Of a stretch of 64,000 nucleotides of DNA, positions 33,954 to 42,928 are shown in pieces. The stretch comes from an uncultured Bacteroidia bacterium. GTDB lineage: Bacteria; Bacteroidota; Bacteroidia; Bacteroidales; UBA932. The notes under the pieces are model-generated. The model was not told the origin of the DNA and did not search any database. It saw nothing but the letters and a program-made list of their open reading frames with translations. The stretch is from the NCBI GenBank assembly GCA_902798975.1, contig CADBYT010000006.1:1-64000 (forward strand). Direction: 5' to 3'. Position 1 is the stretch's first letter, and every line of letters begins with the position of its first letter. The position numbers and the translations under genes are program-made.

Positions 33954-36866
33954 ATGCGCTTTCGAAACCACATAACGCTGCTTGTTTGGATACTCTCTGC
34001 CCTGCCGGTTTCCGCCCAGTTCCACACAATGGGAGCGGATCCGGGCGGGCTGCGCTGGCGCAGCGTCGAGACGCCCACCTACCGGGTGATCTATCCGCTG
34101 GGGCTGGATTCGCTGGCGCGCAGCTATGCCGTCGCGCTCGAACAGGCGGCCACGCCCGTGGGGAGCAGCATCGGCCGGCGGCCCAATGTGGCCTATCCGC
34201 GCAAGATGCCTGTCGTCCTGCACGCCTACACGGCCTATTCCAACGGCATGGTGACCTGGACCCCGCGGCGGATGGAAATGCTGACCGTGCCGGATGCGAC
34301 CCCCTCCGACCTCACCCCCTGGGTGCGGCAGCTGGCCATCCACGAATCCCGCCACGTCGCGCAGATGCAGCCGGGCGCGATGAAACCCTTCCGCTGGCTG
34401 AACGTCCTCGGCGGACAGTTGATTCCGGGCGCCATCGCCGGCCTGTACGGCGGCCCCGCCTTTTTCGAAGGCGACGCGGTGGTGGCGGAGACGGCGCTGA
34501 CCCGCTCCGGACGCGGCCGTACGGCCAATTTTCTCGAATACTACCGCGTGAGCTTCGCGGCCGGCGACCAGCGTGATTTCTGGCGCTGGCGCTATGGCTC
34601 GCAGCGCCTGTATACCCCGGACTACTACCGGGCCGGCTACCTGGCCGTGGGCGGCATCCGCGCCACCTTCGATGTGCCCGATCTCAGCAAACGCTTCTTT
34701 GACCGCGTCGCCGGTCACGGCATCGCGTTCCTGAACTGGGACAAGACCGTCCGCGAGGCCACGGGCCTGCGTTTCAAGGACGCCTTCGCGGCCGTCTGCG
34801 ACACCCTGCAGCGCTTCTGGGCGGCGGACGAAGCCGCCCGCGGGCCGTTCATGGAGACGACGCCGGTCTCCCCCGTGCCGCGCCGTTTCATTGATTATAT
34901 GGACCTGGAGAGCGTGGGCGACAAGCTCTTTGCCAAGCGGGGCGGGCTCACGATTCCCGACCAGCTGGTCCGGGTCCTGCCGGACGGCACGACGAAGCCC
35001 GTCACGCTCCTGGGCGTCCATACCTCCGGCCCCCTGTACAGCGAACCCGTGGGGCGGCTCTACTGGAGCGAAGTGGTGCGCGACGCGCGCTGGCCGCTGC
35101 GCTCCTATTCCATCATCCGCAGCTACGACGGCACCCGCGTCAAGAAACTGACGCGCAAGACGCGTTACTACACTCCCGTTCCAGCCCCGGAAGAGCCGGT
35201 CCTCTCCGTGACGGAGTACCCGGTGGACGGCAGCTGCCGCATCGTGCTGCTGGATGCCACGGACGGCCGCCGGCTGCGTGAATGGCGCGTTCCGGACGGC
35301 CTGCAGGTGGTGGAGACGGCCTGGGTGGGTGACGAGTTGTTTGCCAGCGCCATCTCGGAAGCCGGGGCCGGCCTGTACCGCGTGGACGGCTTCTCTCCGG
35401 TGCTGGGCCCCAGTCCGGTCAGTATCAGCGAACTTCGAACGTTGGACGGGCGGCTGGCGTTCGTGAGCGACCTGACGGGCGTGAATGAGTTCTATGCTCT
35501 CGATCCGGCCAGCGGCCGGGCGGAGCGCCTGACCAACCTTCGCTTCGGCGGGTCCACCTTCGAGCTGATGGGCGATTCGCTCTACTTCCCCGTCCTGCAG
35601 CGGGAAGGGCGCCTGATTCACAAACTGGCCCTCAGCGACCTGCAGCCGCAGGAGGCCGATTTCTCCCAGTTGCCGCGCCACCCCTTCGCAGAGGAGCTGG
35701 CGGCAGGAGAGACGGAGGCCATCGACTGGAACGCCCCCGTAGAGCTCAGCGAACCCAAGCCGTACCACAAGCTCGGCCACCTCTTCCATATCCATTCCTG
35801 GCTGCCCTTCTTCTTCCAGTTCGACTCCGTGGACGACCTGTCGTTCGAGTCGATCACGCAGAGTGCCGGTCTGGGCGCCACCGCCTTCTGGCAAAACGAC
35901 CTCGGCACCGCCTACGGCTTCGCGGGCTACCACGCCGCTCCGAATGAAGGCATCTGGCGGCATTCGCTGCATGCCAACTTCACCTACACGGGCCTCTATC
36001 CCGTATTCGAGGCGTCGGTGGACTTCGGCGAGCGCGAGGCGGTAGATTATTACCTGGAAAAGGACATGGAGAAGCAGACCATCTCGCTGAAAGCGGCGCA
36101 GCGCGGCACCCCGTCCGTTTCCGGCAGCGTCAAGGCCTACATTCCCTGGAATTTCTCTTCCGGCGGCTGGCAGCGCGGCCTCGTGCCCACGGCCACCCTG
36201 CTCTGGAACAACGACCGCTTCACGGACGGTCGGCCGATGAACCGCACGACCCTGAGCCTGCGCGGCTACATCATGGAGCATACGCCGGATTCGCGGGTCT
36301 ATCCGCGTTTCGGTATCGGTGCGGAAGCGGGCTACAGTTTCCGCTGGATTTCCGGCCTGTTCGCTCCGTCGCTCTACGGCTATCTCTACGGTTATCTGCC
36401 GGGCCTGCACGAGACGCACGGCCTGCGCTGGAGCGTGCTCGGCTCGACGCACTTCGACGGCGTCTTCTGCGAACCCTTTGCGAATACCGCCCCGCGCGGC
36501 TTCCCGTCTTCTGTTTCGCGCATGCTGTCCGCCTACCCCATGCAGTTCAAGGGGGCGCTGGATTACAAGCTGCCGCTGATTCCCGTCGACCGGGCCCTGC
36601 TGGGACCGGTGGCCTACCTGCGCAATTTCGAACTCACGCTGCACGGCGACTACACCGCCTTCTCCTCCCCGAAGAAGAGCGGCGCGCTGTTCAGCGCCGG
36701 CGTCGACCTGGCCGCGGTGCTGGGCAATTTCTTCTGGGTGCCGTATCCCACCCGCATCGGCGTGTCGTACAACTACAACGGCGGACCGTCCTACGACGAA
36801 CTTGTCGCGCAGGAGCTCCCCGTGCAGCGGCATACCTTCTCCCTAATTTTCTCCGTTGAGATGTAG
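33954..36866 (+). CDS. Outer-membrane protein with metallopeptidase-like head, propeller-like middle and C-terminal beta-barrel
   Basis: A 970-residue exported protein (signal peptide ending VSAQ). Residues about 30-260 carry a gluzincin-like zinc motif HESRHVAQM (near 130) and a downstream GGPAFFEGDAVVAE that could give the third, Glu ligand. Residues about 280-560 have repeated strands like a beta-propeller (VGDELFASAIS, LAFVSDLTGVNEFYALD). The last about 330 residues are barrel-like and end in HTFSLIFSVEM, resembling BamA/Omp85-type or surface-antigen barrels. I infer a surface protein that may cleave peptides or is an inactive scaffold. No POTRA repeats are evident. It is monocistronic and overlaps the convergent GH10 gene by 24 bp. 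The alternative start at 33948 adds two residues. Confidence 0.78.
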   Translation: MRFRNHITLLVWILSALPVSAQFHTMGADPGGLRWRSVETPTYRVIYPLGLDSLARSYAVALEQAATPVGSSIGRRPNVAYPRKMPVVLHAYTAYSNGMVTWTPRRMEMLTVPDATPSDLTPWVRQLAIHESRHVAQMQPGAMKPFRWLNVLGGQLIPGAIAGLYGGPAFFEGDAVVAETALTRSGRGRTANFLEYYRVSFAAGDQRDFWRWRYGSQRLYTPDYYRAGYLAVGGIRATFDVPDLSKRFFDRVAGHGIAFLNWDKTVREATGLRFKDAFAAVCDTLQRFWAADEAARGPFMETTPVSPVPRRFIDYMDLESVGDKLFAKRGGLTIPDQLVRVLPDGTTKPVTLLGVHTSGPLYSEPVGRLYWSEVVRDARWPLRSYSIIRSYDGTRVKKLTRKTRYYTPVPAPEEPVLSVTEYPVDGSCRIVLLDATDGRRLREWRVPDGLQVVETAWVGDELFASAISEAGAGLYRVDGFSPVLGPSPVSISELRTLDGRLAFVSDLTGVNEFYALDPASGRAERLTNLRFGGSTFELMGDSLYFPVLQREGRLIHKLALSDLQPQEADFSQLPRHPFAEELAAGETEAIDWNAPVELSEPKPYHKLGHLFHIHSWLPFFFQFDSVDDLSFESITQSAGLGATAFWQNDLGTAYGFAGYHAAPNEGIWRHSLHANFTYTGLYPVFEASVDFGEREAVDYYLEKDMEKQTISLKAAQRGTPSVSGSVKAYIPWNFSSGGWQRGLVPTATLLWNNDRFTDGRPMNRTTLSLRGYIMEHTPDSRVYPRFGIGAEAGYSFRWISGLFAPSLYGYLYGYLPGLHETHGLRWSVLGSTHFDGVFCEPFANTAPRGFPSSVSRMLSAYPMQFKGALDYKLPLIPVDRALLGPVAYLRNFELTLHGDYTAFSSPKKSGALFSAGVDLAAVLGNFFWVPYPTRIGVSYNYNGGPSYDELVAQELPVQRHTFSLIFSVEM

Positions 36867-38015
36867 CGCCTCCTCTCCTCCGGCCCGTTCCAGCAGGAAC
36901 GCGTGCAGGGCCCGGTAGGAATCCTTGCGCTTGTAGAGCGTGTCGTAGAGGAGCGGATTCTTCCCTTTGCCGAGCCATGAGTTCTTGTCGCTGACACCCC
37001 AGAAGGTGATGCCGCCGCGCTGCTTCTCCGGCACGGTATCCAGATAGATTTTGAAGATGGAGACGATCACGTCCGCCTGGGTGTTCGTGGGAATGTTTCC
37101 CTGCGGGACATCCAGCTCGGAGATGCGGACTTTCTTGCCGGTCCGCACCATCCGTTCGAGCATGTTCTTGATGGCTGCTTCGCTCAGGTCGGTGTTGCAG
37201 TGCATCTGGGAGCTGACACCGGTCACGTCGGGATTCTTTTCAGCATAGCTGCAAAGCGCCTCCAGCTTGGCGGGATTCCACTCCAGGTTGTAGTCGTTGA
37301 TGTAGAGGTCGGCCTTCTTGCCGTATTTTGCCAGTGCTTCCCGGGCGGTGCGGAACGCCGTGTCGACGAACTCCTTGGTGCCGCCCTTGTAGTAATCTCC
37401 CCAGAGGAAAACGTGGTAATTCGCCGGCGTGACGCTCCCGGTGCGCCAGTTGCCGTCCTCGGCGAACACCTCATTCACCACGTCCCAGGCGTAGGTATCG
37501 AAATGCTGCACCATCCTGTCCACGAAATCGGCGTGGGCCGCACGGACGGCGGCCGCCGCGGCGTCGGCGGCCGCCGCCCTGCTGATCAGGGCGTTCAGGT
37601 AGTCGGTCTGCTGCTGCGAATGCCAGCCGAGCGTATGTCCGAACAACTGCGAACCGCATTCCTTTGCCCATCCGACCATGGTGTCGGCTATAAAGAAGTT
37701 GCAGATGCCGGATGAATTGACAATGCAGTCGTGCTTCATCTCGTTGCCGAAGGTGACGGCTTCGAAATCGCGTTTCAGGACCACTTCCAGTGAGTCGTCA
37801 CCAGCGTACTCGTTGTAAGTGAACGCGGCGCCGAGCAGTAGATTATTGGCCCGGGCCAGCTCGCGGAGGCCATATTTGTACACGGACGGCGGGTTGGGGT
37901 CCGGGATGACGTACGGCTTCGGGTCCGGGGTCGGATCGGGGTCCAGCTTGCCTTTTCCTTCGCAGGCGCAGAGGAGGATGGATAGAAATAAGAATAGAAG
38001 GTTGTAATTATTCAT
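36843..38015 (-). CDS. GH10 endo-beta-1,4-xylanase, surface lipoprotein
   Basis: A 390-residue lipoprotein (lipobox LLCAC) followed by a Pro/Asp-rich linker (DPDPTPDPKPYVIPDPNP) and a GH10 TIM barrel. GH10 landmarks: GHTLGWHSQ, the acid/base Glu in YAWDVVNEVF, and the nucleophile Glu in VRISELDV, then ITFWGVSDKNSWL. It cuts the xylan backbone, probably at the cell surface, to feed the SusC/SusD pair. The ATG at 38015 (MNNYNLLF) was chosen; an upstream start at 38036 would add seven residues encoded only by the palindromic repeat at 38022-38051. It is the last gene of the minus-strand xylan cluster. Confidence 0.93.
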   Translation of the reverse strand: MNNYNLLFLFLSILLCACEGKGKLDPDPTPDPKPYVIPDPNPPSVYKYGLRELARANNLLLGAAFTYNEYAGDDSLEVVLKRDFEAVTFGNEMKHDCIVNSSGICNFFIADTMVGWAKECGSQLFGHTLGWHSQQQTDYLNALISRAAAADAAAAAVRAAHADFVDRMVQHFDTYAWDVVNEVFAEDGNWRTGSVTPANYHVFLWGDYYKGGTKEFVDTAFRTAREALAKYGKKADLYINDYNLEWNPAKLEALCSYAEKNPDVTGVSSQMHCNTDLSEAAIKNMLERMVRTGKKVRISELDVPQGNIPTNTQADVIVSIFKIYLDTVPEKQRGGITFWGVSDKNSWLGKGKNPLLYDTLYKRKDSYRALHAFLLERAGGEEALHLNGEN

Positions 38016-38021
38016 AGCTGG

Positions 38022-38051
38022 AGATTCGCCGGTCAAGCCGGCGAATGACGG
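38022..38051. repeat. Palindromic repeat, copy 10
   Basis: ATTCGCCGG / CCGGCGAAT arms, same bases as copies 3 and 6. It sits 6 nt upstream of the GH10 start. Confidence 0.85.
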
Positions 38052-38094
38052 GCGGGGAGGCGAATGACGGGCGGTGAGGCGAATGACGGGATGG
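38041..38094. repeat. 19-bp tandem repeat grown from the end of the palindromic element
   Basis: Unit GCGAATGACGGGCGG plus KGAG, present about 2.7 times. The first unit is the right half of palindromic copy 10, so it looks like slippage or repeated insertion of the half element. Confidence 0.7.
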
Positions 38095-38100
38095 GGCAGG

Positions 38101-39297
38101 CTAGTAGAACAGGGCCCTGTCGATGCTCTTGCCCATCAGCTCGTAGCCCTGGGCGTTGAGATGCAGCCAGTCGTTCTCGAAGAGGAAGGCCGGGTTGATG
38201 CGCGTGGGATCGTCCGGGCCGGCGGTGATCGCATCAAAGTCGATCACCCCGTCGAACTCCCCGCCCTCGCGTATCCATTTGTTCAGCGCCTGGCGGCCCT
38301 TCTCGTGCTCGCCGGCACGCTGGTAGAAGCTGCCCACGGCGGAGGTCACCGTGGCTCCGATCACCTTGATGCCGCGCTCGTGCGCCTCCCGGATAATGTC
38401 CTGGAACACCGCCTTGATCTGTTCGGCCGTGGCTTCGCCGTCCCGGCTGCCGCCGAGGTCGTTCGTGCCCTCGAAGAGGATGACGTACTTCACGCCGCAG
38501 GGACCGAAGAGGTCGCGCTGGTAGCGGCTCTGCGCGGTGGGACCGTTGCCGCCCCGCAGGATGCAGTTGCCGCCCAGGCCGAAGTTCAGCACGGCGAGGT
38601 CGCGGGTCCTGGGGTCGGAGAGCAGCGAACGGGACAGCTGGTCGGTCCAGCGGTTCTGGCCGTTGGTGGTGGTGCCGCGGCCGTCCGTGATGGAGTCGCC
38701 CAGCACGGCGATGGCGGCGCTCGGACGCAGCGGAAGCACGTCGATGGCGCTGATGGTGTACCAGTGGTCGGTCGTGGCGACCGGTGCGGAAAAGTCCGTG
38801 GTGTTGCCCGCAGCGATGTAGGAGGTCGTGCGGGAACCGGGGTGGCTGGTCAGCCGCGTCGCGGAAATCTTGCCGTAATGGATGGTGATGGCCAGGTTTT
38901 CCCGCTCGGCGAGCGCGAAGGGAACCGGGTCGGAGACCGCCTCTTCGCCGGGCGCCATCGTGAAGGCGCGCTGGCCGCCGAAGCTCAGCTCCACGCTGCT
39001 TCCGTCCACGATTTCCGGGCTCGCGCCCATGGTCGCGGCGCGGGCGATTTCCACGCCGAGGATCTCGGTCTCATCCTCGTTGAAGAGGTTGGACAGGTGC
39101 AGGCGGAGCTCCGTGCCGCCGATCGACACCTGCACGATCTGGCGGAACGAGTTGCCGGCCAGGCCGGGTGCGGGCGGGTTGTTGTGGGGTTCGGCGATCT
39201 GCAGGGCGGTGGCCCAGGTGGTGACCCAGTCGGGGGTTTTGGCGCAGGCGGCGAAGCAGAGCGTCGCGGCCGCTAAAAGGTATAGGATCTTTTTCAT
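38101..39297 (-). CDS. SGNH/GDSL-family esterase, lipoprotein
   Basis: A 398-residue predicted lipoprotein (lipobox CFAAC). After an N-terminal beta-rich region (to about residue 190) comes an SGNH hydrolase: block I LGDSITDG with the nucleophile Ser, block II Gly in NFGLGGN, block III FEGTNDLGG, and block V NDWLHLNAQGY with the catalytic Asp and His. Within a xylan locus the likely job is removing acetyl groups from xylan or xylo-oligosaccharides. Deacylation of other esters is possible. It lies between GH67 and GH10 with palindromic repeats on both sides. Confidence 0.85.
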   Translation of the reverse strand: MKKILYLLAAATLCFAACAKTPDWVTTWATALQIAEPHNNPPAPGLAGNSFRQIVQVSIGGTELRLHLSNLFNEDETEILGVEIARAATMGASPEIVDGSSVELSFGGQRAFTMAPGEEAVSDPVPFALAERENLAITIHYGKISATRLTSHPGSRTTSYIAAGNTTDFSAPVATTDHWYTISAIDVLPLRPSAAIAVLGDSITDGRGTTTNGQNRWTDQLSRSLLSDPRTRDLAVLNFGLGGNCILRGGNGPTAQSRYQRDLFGPCGVKYVILFEGTNDLGGSRDGEATAEQIKAVFQDIIREAHERGIKVIGATVTSAVGSFYQRAGEHEKGRQALNKWIREGGEFDGVIDFDAITAGPDDPTRINPAFLFENDWLHLNAQGYELMGKSIDRALFY

Positions 39298-39306
39298 ATC
39301 GGTTGG

Positions 39307-39334
39307 AGATCCCCGATCAGGTCGGGGATGACGG
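39307..39334. repeat. Palindromic repeat, copy 11
   Basis: ATCCCCGA / TCGGGGAT arms. Intergenic, between the GH67 stop at 39337 and the SGNH start at 39297. Confidence 0.85.
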
Positions 39335-39336
39335 GG

Positions 39337-41358
39337 TTATTGGGGACGGCGGAAACGGGGAGCGAGGATGACGGGACGGTTGTCCGCGTCGTGGACGGGC
39401 ATGCCGAGGCGGTCGGACTGGATCTGGCGGAAGATCAGCGAATCGATGGGCGTGTCGAGCGGCCGGACATCGGTCGGCAGCGGCAGGCCGTTGATCTGCT
39501 GGAAGTAGCCCACATTGGCGTCACGCCACCATTCGGCGTCATGCTGCTGGATCTCCAGCTTCTTGTTAGCCTCTTCCCAGAGGATCGGGGACACGTAGGG
39601 TTTCAGGCCCGCCCAGGTCTGGCGGAAGCCTTCCACCTGGCGGATGCCGGTGTCGTAGTGCAGGCAGATCTCGTCCCAGACCGTACGGCCCGAGGCGAGC
39701 TTGTGGTCCCAGGGCAGGTGGTGGAACCAGAGGATGAGGTTCTCCGGGCAGGTGGCGGGGTCGTTGAAGGTCGAAGCGAGAGGCTCGTTGTACTGGTCCA
39801 CATTGTCCGAACCCGTCCGCGTACGGTCGAAACCGATGCCCAGGCTGTCCGCCTTGTGGTAGTAGGCCGGCGTCCAGTCGGGACGGCCGAGGCGGTCCCA
39901 CGGCGCCGGGCCGTAATGCGTGCCGCCGAAGAGGTGGTGCAGACCGATGGGCATTTCGTAGTTGACCACGGCCTCGCGGGATGCCATCATGATGTCGAGC
40001 ACCGGCTCGACGAATTTGGCCGTAAAGGCCTTGTCCGTCATGCCGTCGGGCTTGAGGAAGGTCTGACGTATCCATTCGTCGGCAATCTGCGCCGCGCTCA
40101 GTTCCGGGTTCCAGGCCAGGCGCCCGAAGGCGTACCAGTTGGCCTGCGCGAAGAAATAGCCGCAGAAATTCGGATCCTGGCCCGTGTTGGCCACGCCCGC
40201 AATGGCGGTGACCATCTTGGCCACGGTGGAGCCTGGGCCGTCACGGTAGGTGTCGGATTGCAGGCACTCCTCCCAGGTGGTGCCGTGGTAGGCCAGGTGG
40301 TTGGAGAAGCCCAGGTATTCCTGCGTGACCTGGAACTCCATCATCATCTTCGTGTCCTTCAGTTTGCCGAAGAGCGGGCTGAAGGGTTCGCGCGGCTGGA
40401 AGTCCACCGGACCGTTCTTGATCTGCACGATCACGTTGTCGGCGAACTTGCCGTCCAGCGGGAGGAATTCCTCGACGGCCTGGTTGGCTCGGTCGGGGCT
40501 CGTGGGGCTGTAGACGAACGCCCGCCACATCACGATGCCGCCGTACGGCGCGACCGCCTCTCCCAGCATGTTGGCGCCGTCCGCATGCGTGCGTCCGTAG
40601 TCCTGCGGGCCGGCCTGGCCCTCGGAATTCGCCTTCACGAGGAAGCCGCCGAAGTCGGGGATGGCCGCGTAGATCTCGGCCGCCTTGTCCTGCCACCATT
40701 TGCGGACCTTCGGGTCCAGCGGATCACCGCTCTTCAGGCCGCTCAGCGCAATGGGACTGGTCCACTTGATGGAGAGGTAGGTCTTGATGCCATATTCGCG
40801 GAGGATGTCCGCAATCTTCGCCACGCGGGCGATGTGCTCCGCGTCGAGGATCAGCGGGTTGGAGTTGACGTTGTTCAGCACCGCGCCGTTCAGGCCGACG
40901 GAAGCGCAGAGTTCGCCGTACTGGCGGATGCGCGCTTCGGGCACGTTCGGGGAGGTCCACTCCCACATGGATTCACCGGCATAGCCGCGCTCCACGGTAT
41001 CGTCCAGGTTGTCCCAATGGTTCAACAGGCGCAGGTCGTAGAAGGGCTGCTCCTGCAGGTCCATGCCCGGACCGGCCTGGCCGAGGACTTCGGCGCGCTG
41101 AAGGGCGTAGACGCCATAGCGCAAGCCTGCTTCGGAGCCCGCCGCGACGTGGCGCTGCCCGTCCGCGTCATAAATATGGAACGCCTCCGCCGGCAGGGCG
41201 GGATCGATGTCCGCCTGCACGGAAGCAAGGATTTCGGAATAAGGCCGGGCGGCGGCCAGCCACAGGTCGGTGCCGTCCTGTGCCACGGGCACGGGACGAT
41301 TGCAGGCGGCGAACAGAGCCGCGCTTGCCAAAACGGTCAGGAAAATAGTGTTCCGCAT
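39337..41358 (-). CDS. GH67 alpha-glucuronidase
   Basis: A 673-residue lipoprotein-type enzyme (signal MRNTIFLTVLASAALFAAC). It removes 4-O-methyl-glucuronic acid from the non-reducing terminal xylose of xylo-oligosaccharides. GH67 features include the N-terminal domain with YGVYALQRAE, then DLRLLNHWDNLDDTVERGYAG, LSIKWTSPI, GFLVKANSEGQAGPQDYGRTHADGAN, and the C-terminal LWFHHLPWD. The start at 41358 gives the signal peptide; an upstream in-frame start at 41508 adds unlikely protein and crosses the -7 box at 41384-41391. A separate promoter means it can be expressed independently of the SusCD transcript. Confidence 0.95.
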   Translation of the reverse strand: MRNTIFLTVLASAALFAACNRPVPVAQDGTDLWLAAARPYSEILASVQADIDPALPAEAFHIYDADGQRHVAAGSEAGLRYGVYALQRAEVLGQAGPGMDLQEQPFYDLRLLNHWDNLDDTVERGYAGESMWEWTSPNVPEARIRQYGELCASVGLNGAVLNNVNSNPLILDAEHIARVAKIADILREYGIKTYLSIKWTSPIALSGLKSGDPLDPKVRKWWQDKAAEIYAAIPDFGGFLVKANSEGQAGPQDYGRTHADGANMLGEAVAPYGGIVMWRAFVYSPTSPDRANQAVEEFLPLDGKFADNVIVQIKNGPVDFQPREPFSPLFGKLKDTKMMMEFQVTQEYLGFSNHLAYHGTTWEECLQSDTYRDGPGSTVAKMVTAIAGVANTGQDPNFCGYFFAQANWYAFGRLAWNPELSAAQIADEWIRQTFLKPDGMTDKAFTAKFVEPVLDIMMASREAVVNYEMPIGLHHLFGGTHYGPAPWDRLGRPDWTPAYYHKADSLGIGFDRTRTGSDNVDQYNEPLASTFNDPATCPENLILWFHHLPWDHKLASGRTVWDEICLHYDTGIRQVEGFRQTWAGLKPYVSPILWEEANKKLEIQQHDAEWWRDANVGYFQQINGLPLPTDVRPLDTPIDSLIFRQIQSDRLGMPVHDADNRPVILAPRFRRPQ

Positions 41359-41383
41359 AGAGATTCGGGTTTTGTACTTTGTA

Positions 41384-41391
41384 CAAAGATA
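41384..41391 (-). promoter_or_regulatory. -7 promoter box of GH67, overlapped by a palindrome
   Basis: TATCTTTG on the minus strand, 25 nt before the ATG. The 12-bp palindrome CTTTGTACAAAG (41377-41388) overlaps it, and TTTGTAC is directly repeated at 41371-41384. A regulator bound there would block the promoter. Confidence 0.6.
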
Positions 41392-41455
41392 GTGAATTCC
41401 CGGCTCTCTGCGCGCCGACGTGTACCAAATCTTTTCGATTTCCGCCCATCGGCGG

Positions 41456-42925
41456 CTACTCCGCCTGCGTGAACGGCTCGCTCGCCATTTTGAACATCCG
41501 CGCGGCATCCCGGACGGTCATGCCCGTGGACGCATTTCCCAGGTCGGGGACATTGAAAGACTTGAGGTTGTAGGTGTAGAAGCGGGCGGATTTCTGCGGG
41601 AGCACGAAGGGTTTGGTCGTGCGGCCGTCCGCGTCCAGGTGGCAGAAATAGGGCTTGCCGTACTGCCCGTCGCCGCGCTTGCTGGCGAACACGAACCAGC
41701 GGCTGTTCGACGACCAGCTGTGGTAGGAGTCGGATTTGTCTCCCTTGATCTCGTCCAGCGGACGGATCTCCCCGGAAGCGAGGTCCGCCAGGTAGAGCAT
41801 GCACTCGGGATGGAAGAGCGGGAAGGTGCCGTAGTCGGCCACGGAGAAGAGCAGCCAGCGCCCGTCCGGAGAGGCCTTGGGATGGCATACGGAGCCTCCG
41901 TCGGCGTGTGCGCTCCAGACGGTGTCCACCTGCTCGCCGATGCGGCCGGTCGCCGGGTCGAAATCCGCCCGGACGAGGTCGTATTTGACTTCCATGATAC
42001 GCTGCGGGACCGGCAGGGTGTCCGCCACGCAGTAGTAGACCGATTTGCCGTCGGCGGAGAAGCACGGGAAGGTCTCGAACTTGTCCGGCCGCGCGACATG
42101 CGGGACATTGATCATCTTGTTGTTCTCGAAGTCCGCCACCGTCAGGTCGGACGCGGAGTCATATACTTCCATGCGTTTGCCCGCGAGGGTGTGGAAACTC
42201 GGGAGGATGATGTTGGTGGAGAACACGCCGAAGCGCCCGTCCGGGTGGAGTTCCCCGTACACGGTGCCGGAGAGCATGCCTTCCGCGTTGAGCGTCAGCT
42301 TGCGCAGCTTGCCGTTCTGGTTCAGGATGGAGCCGCCCTTGGGGCCGCGGATGTAGTACAGGGAGTAGTCCCCGCGCGACTGTCCGTGGACGTGGCAGTT
42401 CATGCAGGCGTTGTCCGTGTGGTCATGGTCGCAGATGACTGTCTCGTCGAAGTTCTCCACACAGCGCTCCCGGATGGAGATTTCGTTGAACATCTGGTAG
42501 GACGGTTCGATCAGGCGGTAGGTCAGCCAGCCGTCCATCGCGTCTTCACTCACGTAGATGGACCATTGGTCGGAGACCGGCTCTCCGCCCACGAGGGCTT
42601 CCGCCCGGACTGAAATGGTCTGCCCGGCCGCGCCGGCCAGAAAGGCCTTCCAGGCGCCCAGGCGCCATTCTGCCTCCGTTCCCCGGAGGGTGACGGATTT
42701 GTCGCCCAGGGTGAACGTGGTCCGCGCCCGGCGGACATCCGCCATCGCGTAGCGGAAATTCAGGGGCGCGATGTTGGCGGGAATGGTGACGTCCTTGTAG
42801 TCCGGATAGATGACGAGCGGGCCTTCGCTGCCGTCCGTCGCGGTGAAATAATCCCGGCCGCCGCAGCCCGGCAGCGCCAGGCATGCCAGGACTGCCAGTA
42901 TGATGTATGATACTCTGTTTCGCAT
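41456..42925 (-). CDS. TolB-like propeller lipoprotein with a single CxxCH haem motif
   Basis: A 489-residue predicted lipoprotein (lipobox ALPGC). Near residue 172 it has ACMNCHVHGQ, a c-type haem-binding CxxCH, flanked by ICDHDHTDN. The rest reads as TolB/WD40-like propeller blades (FSADGKSVYYCV, SPDGRWLLFSV, SSNSRWFVFASKRGDG). I recall such proteins annotated as TolB-like or cytochrome biogenesis proteins in Bacteroidetes, usually beside a DUF6057 membrane protein, as here (3 nt apart). A redox or sensing role at the outer membrane is possible. No function in xylan use is established from the sequence. Confidence 0.75.
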   Translation of the reverse strand: MRNRVSYIILAVLACLALPGCGGRDYFTATDGSEGPLVIYPDYKDVTIPANIAPLNFRYAMADVRRARTTFTLGDKSVTLRGTEAEWRLGAWKAFLAGAAGQTISVRAEALVGGEPVSDQWSIYVSEDAMDGWLTYRLIEPSYQMFNEISIRERCVENFDETVICDHDHTDNACMNCHVHGQSRGDYSLYYIRGPKGGSILNQNGKLRKLTLNAEGMLSGTVYGELHPDGRFGVFSTNIILPSFHTLAGKRMEVYDSASDLTVADFENNKMINVPHVARPDKFETFPCFSADGKSVYYCVADTLPVPQRIMEVKYDLVRADFDPATGRIGEQVDTVWSAHADGGSVCHPKASPDGRWLLFSVADYGTFPLFHPECMLYLADLASGEIRPLDEIKGDKSDSYHSWSSNSRWFVFASKRGDGQYGKPYFCHLDADGRTTKPFVLPQKSARFYTYNLKSFNVPDLGNASTGMTVRDAARMFKMASEPFTQAE

Positions 42926-42928
42926 GGT

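Noticed and set aside
38016-38036. GH10 start at 38036
   Set aside because: It would add MTGESPA in front of the lipoprotein signal, encoded by the palindromic repeat.
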